Origin: Phytophthora sp. 'mugwort'
Taxonomy: Eukaryota > Oomycota > Peronosporomycetes > Peronosporales > Peronosporaceae
Reading direction: 5' to 3'
DNA: 64,000 nucleotides
NCBI GenBank assembly: GCA_033558025.1
Contig: JAUCEF010000007.1
Coordinates: 4,154,001-4,218,000, forward strand
Within the stretch, counting starts at the first letter, position 1. Each line of letters begins with the position of its first letter. Both the position numbers and the translations under genes were made by a program. The notes under the pieces were generated by a model. The model did no database searches. It saw only the letters and a list, made by a program, of their open reading frames with translations, and had not been told where the DNA came from. Of this stretch, positions 9,692 to 19,370 are shown piece by piece.

Positions 9692-11019
9692 TTTGGTTGA
9701 GCTTGGGTTGAGTTTGGATAGCTAGCTTGCGTGCTCGCTTGTAGTAAGGCAACTTGGTCGGGACGGCCACAGTTAAGGAATGAGTTCACAGGCTACCAGC
9801 TCGTACTGCACATGGAGAGATGACTGGCAGCTCAAACAGCAGAACCTGCCATAATGGCAAGCCGAACCACCAGCTGCAACACAACAGTAACCTCTATACC
9901 AGATGACCAGTCGGCGGCGAGGTTGCAGTCGGTATCATGTTGCAATAGCAATGGTATGTAAGGTAAAGCCGGCCCGTCGAGTGTCGAGGAGCGTGGCAGG
10001 GTGTAGGCCGTAAACGATGTTGAGCGCGAGCTAACCCGCTGGCCGACAGGCTGGCAGGCAGAGAGGCATAACTGCCAAATGGCGCGACACCAATCATCGG
10101 AAAACTCAATACTGGACAGCGATACGGCTATCAGCTACACCGTGACAGATGGCACGGTATGGCACAGCATGGCCGGGACACGGGGCGCGGACGCCGTCGC
10201 TACTCGGAGTAATGATGATGTCGGTAAGAAGACTAAGTGGGGGTCTTTCGCCTTCATCCTCGCAGCGGATGAGGCGGAGTCTTTGACTGATATACTATGA
10301 CTCACGGTCCGTAGGGCGAGGTGGCAGCTCTTGTTAGGGCTGGTAAGCATCGTAGGTGCGCGACGTTGCCATACAGCTAGAGAGTGCAATGAGAACGAGA
10401 GAGAGTGCAGGTGGTTATTCGTGGTGTTGGCTGCGCGGTGGTCAACATTGCGATGGTGGATTGTTGTAATGGCACCCCGAGCCGTCAATGCCGCCGCGGC
10501 TCGAGCAATGACAAAAGAAATGACGAGCACTTTCCGTGCCTTCCTTGTTAGTCGCTGGTGATAGTTCTGACATGTTTTAGCAGACGCTGTGGTTTGTGTT
10601 TATCCGCTGCGTAAGTTATAACCATTTGTGTATGGCGCATCAATATCTGTTTCTATTTCTAAGCACTTCAACTTGTAGAGCTGCATTTCGGTGGTCGTAT
10701 CCTGGTGCGTATAGCTATATCTGTTTGTCAGATTCGCCGCTTATAATTGCACGACGCATGAGCAATATGAAGAATCCAATGCGTTTCGGTAACGAATGAG
10801 CTATCTATATGCTCAGTTAAACCTCGGATTTCACGATTCAATCAGATTGCATTCAACTGGTACACTACATACAAACAACTTGAAGCACGTCTCGTGCTGA
10901 CAAGGTACAAATGGTAAAGGTCTCGGCGTATCGGTCGAGAAGTGTGCGGGTACGCGAGTAGGCGTCCACTCATGAACAGGTTGGTCACCAAGCTTGTAGG
11001 CATCCCAACCATCTTGTGC

Positions 11020-12288
11020 TTACGCACGCAAGTGGCGGTAGGTGCTGGTCTGTGACGCTTGATTGGCAGTCTCGGTAGACGTCTCTGCTGCCGACTGTGA
11101 CGCTTGGTTCGTAGTCTTGGTAGACGTCTTTGCTGCCGTCTGTGACGCTTGGTTGGTAGTTTTATTCTTAGTAGACGCCTGTGTAGCGGTCTGTGACGCT
11201 TGGTTGGCAGTCTTGGTGGACGTCTGTGCAGCCACCTGTGACGTCGGGTTGGAGATCTTCTGTGGGGACGGCGTAGCGGTGGCACCCTTTGCGTACCCGT
11301 CTGTGTTGCCGAGATTGTTGCTCTTGGCTCCTCCATTCGCGCCAGCGCTGATGCCCGATCTAGCGTTCAGGCCAGCACCAGCACTCAATCCGGCTCCAGC
11401 ATTGAGGCCAGCACCGGCATTCAACCCGGCTCCAGCATTGAGACCAGCCCCAGCGTTGAGAACAGCACCAGCGTTAAGACCAGCACCGGCGTTAAGATGA
11501 GCACCAGCGTTAAGACGAGCACCGGCGTTAAGATGAGCACCAGCGTTGAGACCAGCACCAGCGTTGAGACCAGCACCAGCGTTAAGACCAGCACCAGCGT
11601 TAAGACGAGCACCGGCGTTAAGACCAGCACCAGCGTTGAGACCAGCACCAGCGTTAAGACCAGCACCAGCGTTAAGACGAGCACCGGCGTTAAGACCAGC
11701 ACCAGCGTTAAGACCAGCACCAGCGTTGAGGCCAGCACCGGCATTCAACCCGGCTCCAGTATTGAGACCAGCCCCAGCGTTGAGACCAGCCCCAGCGTTA
11801 AGACCAGCCCCAGCGTTGAGACCAGCACCAGCGTTGAGACCAGCCCCAGCGTTAAGACCAGCCCCAGCGTTAAGACCAGCACCGGCATTCAACCCGGCTC
11901 CAGTATTGAGACGTGCCCCAGCGTTGAGACCAGCCCCAGCGTTAAGACCAGCCCCAGCGTTAAGACCAGCAATAGCCTTAAGATCTGCGTTGGCATTGAG
12001 CGCAGCATCGCCGTTCAAATCTGCATTAACGTACAAGCCTCCGTTTGCGTTGAGCCCGGCGCCAGCCCTCAGACCGGCGAGCACCTTAAGAGCAGCAGAC
12101 AGACCGGCACCCACACCGCCGTATCCACCTGCGCCGGCGGCAGCACCGCCGTAGCCGCCGTATGTGCCGTGGATCGTCGGTAGTAGCCACCCGAATGTCT
12201 CCGCCGCCTCCGTCGACGCGTCCACCGAACTGCAGGATAACGTCGCAGCTGTCACACACAGCGCGCAGATCGTCTTGTGGATCATCAT
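11020..12288 (-). CDS. Secreted hexapeptide-repeat (LNAGAx) protein, array copy 3 (422 aa)
   Basis: Shortest array copy, 30 residues (five hexapeptides) shorter than copy 2, with signal peptide and C-terminal tail unchanged. It retains the AAAGAGGYGG insert. A deletion has removed a block with Arg-variant repeats near the C-terminal end of the repeat domain, so that repeats ending in His are followed directly by the conserved GAVLNAGA repeat. The Inr candidate is at 12368-12381. Confidence 0.85.
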   Translation of the reverse strand: MMIHKTICALCVTAATLSCSSVDASTEAAETFGWLLPTIHGTYGGYGGAAAGAGGYGGVGAGLSAALKVLAGLRAGAGLNANGGLYVNADLNGDAALNANADLKAIAGLNAGAGLNAGAGLNAGARLNTGAGLNAGAGLNAGAGLNAGAGLNAGAGLNAGAGLNAGAGLNAGAGLNTGAGLNAGAGLNAGAGLNAGAGLNAGARLNAGAGLNAGAGLNAGAGLNAGARLNAGAGLNAGAGLNAGAGLNAGAHLNAGARLNAGAHLNAGAGLNAGAVLNAGAGLNAGAGLNAGAGLNAGAGLSAGAGLNARSGISAGANGGAKSNNLGNTDGYAKGATATPSPQKISNPTSQVAAQTSTKTANQASQTATQASTKNKTTNQASQTAAKTSTKTTNQASQSAAETSTETANQASQTSTYRHLRA

Positions 12289-13617
12289 TTTGGTTGAGCT
12301 TGGGTTGAGTTTGGATAGCTAGCTTGCGTGCTCGCTTGTAGTAAGGCAACTTGGTCGGGACGGCCACAGTTAAGGAATGAGTTCACAGGCTACCAGCTCG
12401 TACTGCACATGGAGAGATGACTGGCAGCTCAAACAGCAGAACCTGCCATAATGGCAAGCCGAACCACCAGCTGCAACACAACAGTAACCTCTATACCAGA
12501 TGACCAGTCGGCGGCGAGGTTGCAGTCGGTATCATGTTGCAATAGCAATGGTATGTAAGGTAAAGCCGGCCCGTCGAGTGTCGAGGAGCGTGGCAGGGTG
12601 TAGGCCGTAAACGATGTTGAGCGCGAGCTAACCCGCTGGCCGACAGGCTGGCAGGCAGAGAGGCATAACTGCCAAATGGCGCGACACCAATCATCGGAAA
12701 ACTCAATACTGGACAGCGATACGGCTATCAGCTACACCGTGACAGATGGCACGGTATGGCACAGCATGGCCGGGACACGGGGCGCGGACGCCGTCGCTAC
12801 TCGGAGTAATGATGATGTCGGTAAGAAGACTAAGTGGGGGTCTTTCGCCTTCATCCTCTCAGCGGATGAGGCGGAGTCTTTGACTGATATACTATGACTC
12901 ACGGTCCGTAGGGCGAGGTGGCAGCTATTGTTAGGGCTGGTAAGCATCGTAGGTGCGCGACGTTGCCATACAGCTAGAGAGTGCAATGAGAACGAGAGAG
13001 AGTGCAGGTGGTTATTCGTGGTGTTGGCTGCGCGGTGGTCAACATTGCGATGGTGGATTGTTGTAATGGCACCCCGAGCCGTCAATGCCGCCGCGGCTCG
13101 AGCAATGACAAAAGAAATGACGAGCACTTTCCGTGCCTTCCTTGTTAGTCGCTGGTGATAGTTCTGACATGTTTTAGCAGACGCTGTGGTTTGTGTTTAT
13201 CCGCTGCGTAAGTTATAACCATTTGTGTATGGCGCATCAATATCTGTTTCTATTTCTAAGCACTTCAACTTGTAGGAGCTGCATTTCGGTGGTCGTATCC
13301 TGGTGCGTATAGCTATATCTGTTTGTCAGATTCGCCGCTTATAATTGCACGACGCATGAGCAATATGAAGAATCCAATGCGTTTCGGTAACGAATGAGTT
13401 ATCTATATGCTCAGTTAAACCTCGGATTTCACGATTCAATCAGATTGCATTCAACTGGTACACTACATACAAACAACTTGAAGCACGTCTCGTGCTGACA
13501 AGGTACAAATGGTAAAGGTCTCGGCGTATCGGTCGAGAAGTGTGCGGGTACGCGAGTAGGCGTCCACTCATGAACAGGTTGGTCACCAAGCTTGTAGGCA
13601 TCCCAACCATCTTGTGC

Positions 13618-14922
13618 TTACGCACGCAAGTGGCGGTAGGTGCTGGTCTGTGACGCTTGATTGGCAGTCTCGGTAGACGTCTCTGCTGCCGACTGTGACG
13701 CTTGGTTCGTAGTCTTGGTAGACGTCTTTGCTGCCGTCTGTGACGCTTGGTTGGTAGTTTTATTCTTAGTAGACGCCTGTGTAGCGGTCTGTGACGCTTG
13801 GTTGGCAGTCTTGGTGGACGTCTGTGCAGCCACCTGTGACGTCGGGTTGGAGATCTTCTGTGGGGACGGCGTAGCGGTGGCACCCTTTGCGTACCCGTCT
13901 GTGTTGCCGAGATTGTTGCTCTTGGCTCCTCCATTCGCGCCAGCGCTGATGCCCGATCTAGCGTTCAGGCCAGCACCAGCACTCAATCCGGCTCCAGCAT
14001 TGAGGCCAGCACCGGCATTCAACCCGGCTCCAGCATTGAGACCAGCCCCAGCGTTGAGAACAGCACCAGCGTTAAGACCAGCACCAGCGTTAAGACCAGC
14101 ACCAGCGTTAAGACCAGCACCAGCGTTAAGACCAGCACCAGCGTTAAGACGAGCACCGGCGTTAAGACCAGCACCGGCGTTAAGATGAGCACCAGCGTTA
14201 AGACGAGCACCGGCGTTAAGATGAGCACCAGCGTTGAGACCAGCACCAGCGTTGAGACCAGCACCAGCGTTAAGACCAGCACCAGCGTTAAGACCAGCAC
14301 CAGCGTTAAGACGAGCACCGGCGTTAAGACCAGCACCAGCGTTGAGACCAGCACCAGCGTTGAGGCCAGCACCGGCATTCAACCCGGCTCCAGTATTGAG
14401 ACCAGCCCCAGCGTTGAGACCAGCCCCAGCGTTAAGACCAGCCCCAGCGTTGAGACCAGCACCAGCGTTGAGACCAGCCCCAGCGTTAAGACCAGCACCG
14501 GCATTCAACCCAGCTCCAGCATTGAGACGAGCCCCAGCGTTGAGACCAGCCCCAGCGTTAAGACCAGCCCCAGCGTTAAGACCAGCCCCAGCGTTAAGAC
14601 CAGCAATAGCCTTAAGATCTGCGTTGGCATTGAGCGCAGCATCGCCGTTCAAATCTGCATTAACGTACAAGCCTCCGTTTGCGTTGAGCCCGGCGCCAGC
14701 CCTCAGACCGGCGAGCACCTTAAGAGCAGCAGACAGACCGGCACCCACACCGCCGTATCCACCTGCGCCGGCGGCAGCACCGCCGTAGCCGCCGTATGTG
14801 CCGTGGATCGTCGGCAGTAGCCACCCGAATGTCTCCGCCGCCTCCGTCGACGCGTCCACCGAACTGCAGGATAACGTCGCAGCTGTCACACACAGCGCGC
14901 AGATCGTCTTGTGGATCATCAT
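13618..14922 (-). CDS. Secreted hexapeptide-repeat (LNAGAx) protein, array copy 4 (434 aa)
   Basis: Two hexapeptides longer than copy 3, otherwise with the same signal peptide, insert and tail. The unit spacer has a few private changes shared with the partial fifth unit (for example TCTCAGCGG at about 15490, also in unit 4 at 12856, where units 1-3 read TCGCAGCGG), which suggests that the last two unit copies share the most recent duplication. The Inr candidate is at 15002-15015. Confidence 0.85.
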   Translation of the reverse strand: MMIHKTICALCVTAATLSCSSVDASTEAAETFGWLLPTIHGTYGGYGGAAAGAGGYGGVGAGLSAALKVLAGLRAGAGLNANGGLYVNADLNGDAALNANADLKAIAGLNAGAGLNAGAGLNAGAGLNAGARLNAGAGLNAGAGLNAGAGLNAGAGLNAGAGLNAGAGLNAGAGLNTGAGLNAGAGLNAGAGLNAGAGLNAGARLNAGAGLNAGAGLNAGAGLNAGAGLNAGAHLNAGARLNAGAHLNAGAGLNAGARLNAGAGLNAGAGLNAGAGLNAGAGLNAGAVLNAGAGLNAGAGLNAGAGLNAGAGLSAGAGLNARSGISAGANGGAKSNNLGNTDGYAKGATATPSPQKISNPTSQVAAQTSTKTANQASQTATQASTKNKTTNQASQTAAKTSTKTTNQASQSAAETSTETANQASQTSTYRHLRA

Positions 14923-16255
14923 TTTGGTTGAGCTTGGGTTGAGTTTGGATAGCTAGCTTGCGTGCTCGCTTGTAGTAAGGCAACTTGGTCGGGACGGCCA
15001 CAGTTAAGGAATGAGTTCACAGGCTACCAGCTCGTACTGCACATGGAGAGATGACTGGCAGCTCAAACAGCAGAACCTGCCATAATGGCAAGCCGAACCA
15101 CCAGCTGCAACACAACGGTAACCTCTATACCAGATGACCAGTCGGCGGCGAGGTTGCAGTCGGTATCATGTTGCAATAGCAATGGTATGTAAGGTAAAGC
15201 CGGCCCGTCGAGTGTCGAGGAGCGTGGCAGGGTGTAGGCCGTAAACGATGTTGAGCGCGAGCTAACCTGCTGGCCGACAGGCTGGCAGGCAGAGAGGCAT
15301 AACTGCCAAATGGCGCGACACCAATCATCGGAAAACTCAATACTGGACAGCGATACGGCTATCAGCTACACCGTGACAGATGGCACGGTATGGCACAGCA
15401 TGGCCGGGACACGGGGCGCGGACGCCGTCGCTACTCGGAGTAATGATGATGTCGGTAAGAAGACTAAGTGGGGGTCTTTCGCCTTCATCCTCTCAGCGGA
15501 TGAGGCGGAGTCTTTGACTGATATACTATGACTCACGGTCCGTAGGGCGAGGTGGCAGCTCTTGTTAGGGCTGGTAAGCATCGTAGGTGCGCGACCTTGC
15601 CATACAGCTAGAGAGTGCAATGAGAACGAGAGAGAGTGCAGGTGGTTATTCGTGGTGTTGGCTGCGCGGTGGTCAACATTGCGATGGTGGATTGTTGTAA
15701 TGGCACCCCGAGCCGTCAATGCCGCCGCGGCTCGAGCAATGACAAAAGAAATGACGAGCACTTTCCGTGCCTTCCTTGTTAGTCGCTGGTGATAGTTCTG
15801 ACATGTTTTAGCAGACGCTGTGGTTTGTGTTTATCCGCTGCGTAAGTTATAACCATTTGTGTATGGCGCATCAATATCTGTTTCTATTTCTAAGCACTTC
15901 AACTTGTAGGAGCTGCATTTCGGTGGTCGTATCCTGGTGCGTATAGCTATCTATATCTGTTTGTCAGATTCGCCGCTTATAATTGCACGACGCATGAGCA
16001 ATATGAAGAATCCAATGCGTTTCGGTAACGAATGAGTTATCTATATGCTCAGTTAAACCTCGGATTTCACGATTCAATCAGATTGCATTCAACTGGTACA
16101 CTACATACAAACAACTTGAAGCACGTCTCGTGCTGACAAGGTACAAATGGTAAAGGTCTCGGCGTATCGGTCGAGAAGTGTGCGGGTACGCGAGTAGGCG
16201 TCCACTCATGAACAGGTTGGTCACCAAGCTTGTAGGCATCCCAACCATCTTGTGC

Positions 16256-17210
16256 TTACGCACGCAAGTGGCGGTAGGTGCTGGTCTGTGACGCTTGATT
16301 GGCAGTCTCGGTAGACGTCTCTGCTGCCGACTGTGACGCTTGGTTCGTAGTCTTGGTAGACGTCTTTGCTGCCGTCTGTGACGCTTGGTTGGTAGTTTTA
16401 TTCTTAGTAGACGCCTGTGTAGCGGTCTGTGACGCTTGGTTGGCAGTCTTGGTGGACGTCTGTGCAGCCACCTGTGGCGTCGGGTTGGAGATCTTCTGTG
16501 GGGACGGCGTAGCGGTGGCACCCTTTGCGTACCCGTCTGTGTTGCCGAGATTGTAGCTCTTGGCTCCTCCATTCGCGCCAGCGCTGATGCCCGCTCCAGC
16601 ATGGAAACCGGCATCCAGCATCATAGTTCAGACCGGTCCCCGCATTCACCAACGTTGAGACCAGCATTAGCCTGAAGATCTGCGCTGACACGTTGCCACG
16701 CAAACCTGCATTAGCGTACTATGTGGAGGAAAAACTGACTCAAGCCGGCTTAAAGCAGCCAAATTCCTCGCCACACTTGGCACAAACCAGAACTTTCATC
16801 TGAAGGGCAACCAGCAGAACGCCATCCACGAATACATCCGAAACACGGTGCCGAAGCAAGCGGCAAGTATTGCTAGCACCTCTAGGCAGACACAAGACAT
16901 AGTCTCGCATCTAACTACATATCAGGCTTCTATAGAAAACAAAACGTACACACCAAACGAAGGCCACCTTACCACCCACCTGCATTAGCGTACAAGTCTG
17001 CGTTAGCGTTGAGTTCGACTCTAGCGTTCAATCCAGCGTTGCCGTTGCCGTATCGGCCAGCACCCGCGTCTATCCCGGTTCCCAACCCCTGAGACCGGCG
17101 AGTACCTTAAGAGCAGTAGATAGGCCGGCACCTACACCGCCGTATCCGCGGTTACTCCTCCGTATCCACCTACGCCTGCGGATTTTGGCAGCTAATTGAT
17201 ATTTTATTTG
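16256..17210 (-). pseudogene. Truncated fifth array copy fused to an older relic
   Basis: From 16256 to about 16590 the C-terminal tail (GISAGANGG to YRHLRA) is nearly identical to copies 1-4, with one Ser-to-Pro and one Asn-to-Tyr change. Beyond that the hexapeptide domain is missing. Instead there are diverged pieces: GAGISAG followed by a decayed stretch, a 258-bp insert (16720-16977), then remnants of the transitional region and, near 17085-17150, GYGGVGAGLSTALKVLAGLR with a downstream frameshift. The signal peptide is gone. The relic resembles the dispersed 62-kb paralogue (ACCTGCATTAGCGTAC) more than the array copies. A 122-codon ORF starting at 16624 has no secretion signal and is probably not expressed as a functional protein. 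Confidence 0.75.
16720..16977. other. 258-bp insert flanked by a 16-bp direct repeat
   Basis: The 16-mer ACCTGCATTAGCGTAC occurs at 16704-16719 and again at 16978-16993, bracketing DNA unrelated to the repeat gene. One plus-strand frame stays open through nearly the whole insert, without a clear ATG start, and encodes a hydrophilic sequence (KAAKFLATLGTNQNFHLKG and on) that I do not recognise. It could be a transposon or captured exon with a target duplication, or a product of repeat-mediated recombination. Confidence 0.5.
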
Positions 17211-17635
17211 CTGCTTATAGCTTACTCGCCTGCCAGGTCGTCGGCTAGTTACTGTAAATCTCCGGACGCGATTTTCACTCCAACGTCGTGAAGAAGAACT
17301 GATTTAAACCAGAGCGCTTACACAGCCCACACTACCCAGCTCCTAGGGCCTATGAAACGCTCGAGTTTTCTCGCACCTGTAGTGGTGGACGTTTGTCAAC
17401 GCGCGGTGATAATATAAGGCTGTTAAGCAAAACGACCGGATTTGATGATCTCGGTCTAAAATTGCTGAAGCAATCTACAGTAGCACGTTTCATCGATTTA
17501 GCTGGATCTAAATCATTGACTTTTCCGATCTTTATCTGCAGTTTTTCTTTATTTGCCTTCATCAATATCCGTTAACTATCGGTCCTGTTCAACGTCTAAA
17601 GTCTGCTACTTAGCTGCTGTTAAGATACGTCTGCT
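17211..17635. other. Intergenic region between array relic and small secreted-protein gene
   Basis: No gene recognised. Short ORFs on both strands at 17350-17575 overlap each other and lack recognisable content. The right end carries the promoter of the gene at 17693. Confidence 0.5.
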
Positions 17636-17648
17636 TCATTCCCAATTT
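17636..17648 (+). promoter_or_regulatory. Oomycete Inr + FPR core promoter
   Basis: TCATTCC followed directly by CAATTT, preceded by GCT. This matches the oomycete core promoter GCTCATTYYNCAWTTT except for one extra T and one missing spacer base. The predicted transcription start is about 55 nt upstream of the ATG at 17693. Confidence 0.75.
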
Positions 17649-17692
17649 GGCTACGAGTGTATCAAGTCCATTTCCATCCTTGAAACACCGAG

Positions 17693-18154
17693 ATGAAAAG
17701 CTTTTTGGTGACGCTGCTTTTCCTGGCTAATGTGCTAGCCTTTAGTACTGGACTTGAGGTCCCCACGGATACGACGACCGCTCTCCAGAACCCGGATACC
17801 ACTTTGCCGAAGCTGAACGCTACTGTGGCAGGTAACAATGTGCTGGTCACCCGTAGCAACATCATTTTCATCGGCGACCAAACCAAGAAAGGGGTGGTGG
17901 ACTTCATTAAGAACATGGTGATGAGAGGCTCCAGCCCCCAGGATGATGACTCGCTGAGTACGCAAATCATCGCAGTTCTGGGCGGTGACAACAACACTGC
18001 GACCAACTCGGACCTCGCAACGAAGATGATGCCAAAAATCAAGTCCGCCTTCCAGAGCCGTGGGAAGCCTGCACAGCTTCGTCAGATCATCGTCAAGCTA
18101 ACCGAGATGTCGTCGAAGTTCGGCACGGCCGAAGCGGACGGAGATGACGCGTAG
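17693..18154 (+). CDS. Small secreted cysteine-free protein (153 aa)
   Basis: Single-exon gene with a strong signal peptide (MKSFLVTLLFLANVLAFSTG) and mature protein of about 133 residues with no cysteine. After the signal comes a Thr/Pro-rich, probably flexible segment (LEVPTDTTTALQNPD), two possible N-glycosylation sites (NAT, NNT), a segment of alternating hydrophobic residues (NVLVTRSNIIFIGDQTKKG), helical stretches and an acidic C-terminus (EADGDDA). No RxLR or EER motif, LxLFLAK, or other known effector signature is visible. The Inr/FPR promoter 45-57 nt upstream argues that it is a real expressed gene. Function unknown: a secreted oomycete protein, possibly host-interacting (inference only). 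Confidence 0.75.
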   Translation: MKSFLVTLLFLANVLAFSTGLEVPTDTTTALQNPDTTLPKLNATVAGNNVLVTRSNIIFIGDQTKKGVVDFIKNMVMRGSSPQDDDSLSTQIIAVLGGDNNTATNSDLATKMMPKIKSAFQSRGKPAQLRQIIVKLTEMSSKFGTAEADGDDA

Positions 18155-18806
18155 CTAGCCTGCCAGTGACTGCATCGTTGCCGGGGCGTACGGTAGTGAA
18201 CATGCTACGGATTTCATATTTTTAATACAGCGGGTAATTTCCGTAATCCCGTCGATTTTGAGTAAAGTCGAACATCCTCGGCCGGATTAACGCTATTAGG
18301 CAGTACTACAAACTTGTTCCGCGTGATATAGGTGTGAAACTTTGAGTGTACAGCCCTAAGCTGCGGTCACGGTGTGCCTCTCGAGCTCGGATACTTGATA
18401 CTTTGATATAAATTCGCATTGCGCTGAAAACCTGATAAATGTGTGTTGCCTCGCACCGACTTTGCAGTACCGTATCATCCCTGTCCTAAGCGAAGTTTTC
18501 TTGCCCCGATACCACTATGTGTAGTATGATCAACACTTAATACTCTCACACCACGCCAGTATTAGAACGGTGTTGTTAATCAATATATGCTTAATGACGA
18601 TGAAAAATACATTCCCCCGTCAATTTAGGCTGCTTGGTGCTGGGCATCATACTCGTAACATATTAAATATTTTAATTCAATTATTAGTTGTGAGGGTTTA
18701 ATTAATTTTGAATTGCACAGAATTCATATCTGAATTGCCGTACGCGGCAGCTAACCAGTGTTTATTATCGCTGAATTGACTTCACTCACCCTCAACATCC
18801 CAGTCA
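18155..18806. other. AT-rich intergenic region
   Basis: Presumed 3' UTR and spacer of the secreted-protein gene. It becomes distinctly AT-rich near 18590-18730 (runs such as TTAATTCAATTATTAG). No ORF of interest and no repeat recognised. Confidence 0.5.
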
Positions 18807-19370
18807 ATGCTCCATCAAAATCAAATTTACCTGCATCACCTCACACCGACTAAACCCCACGCCTACCTGTCCACCCAGGTCGTCGTGAGCAGCCAGATCT
18901 GCTCCATGCTCTTCACTGAAGTCGGAAACGGCTTCTTCAAATGCGCTGCCTGTAACAAGCAATACAAGAAGGGGGGCGGTTACACGAACTTGGTGATTCA
19001 CCTATGGCGAACCGCGACAACTACGATGAGGGGTCATGCCTCCAGAACTCGCTACGCCTACACCTAGCCAACACGCGAACCAGGGATATTACCGATGGAT
19101 CGGGTGGGTCGCCTGTGACCGTTTCACATCTGCGTTCGTAGAGCCCCGCCCCACAGTCAACAGGTTGTGTCTGAGGACATTATTTCGAGGTACATTGTGC
19201 TGCGCTTCGAGCCGCTAGATTTTCGCGCGGCACGCGATCTCCCAGAGACGTTCGGGCTGGTTCTCGACGGATGGGCATACAGTAATCGTCATCATGTCGC
19301 AATATTCGCGGTATTTGACAGCGAGGGTACCGATATCACCGGTAGGGCGTCGAAAACGAGTACTAGATGA
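18807..19370 (+). pseudogene. hAT transposase N-terminal remnant with BED zinc finger
   Basis: First block: FTEVGNGFFKCAACNKQYKK with GGYTNLVIHLWR, a BED-type finger (CxxC then a His, with the final residues lost to a frameshift). Second block at about 19167-19340: ISRYIVLRFEPLDFRAARD followed by FGLVLDGWAYSNRHHVAIFAVF, corresponding to the hAT segment where the first catalytic Asp (xxDGWxS) lies. The two are in different frames and the C-terminal part is absent. A related hAT relic of the same type is at 60808-61673. Confidence 0.6.

Larger units (their letters stand above)
4298..16610. repeat. Tandem array: four full units and one partial unit, each with a secreted repeat-protein gene
   Basis: Head-to-tail array. 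Unit starts, taken at the junction ACAGTTAAGG, are 4298, 7082, 9769, 12366 and 15000, giving periods of 2784, 2687, 2597 and 2634 bp. Outside the coding repeat the units match almost base for base (isolated single-base changes such as GTAGGAGC versus GTAGAGC near 5210 and 7990). The gene products are 484, 452, 422 and 434 residues. These length differences (96, 90 and 36 nt) account for nearly all of the unit length differences. The fifth unit keeps the 3' part of the gene and then joins diverged DNA. Near identity implies recent duplication or ongoing gene conversion. Confidence 0.95.

Noticed and set aside
4298..16610. CRISPR-like array because of regular short repeats
   Set aside because: The 18-bp repeats are contiguous without unique spacers and lie within a coding frame; the genome is eukaryotic.
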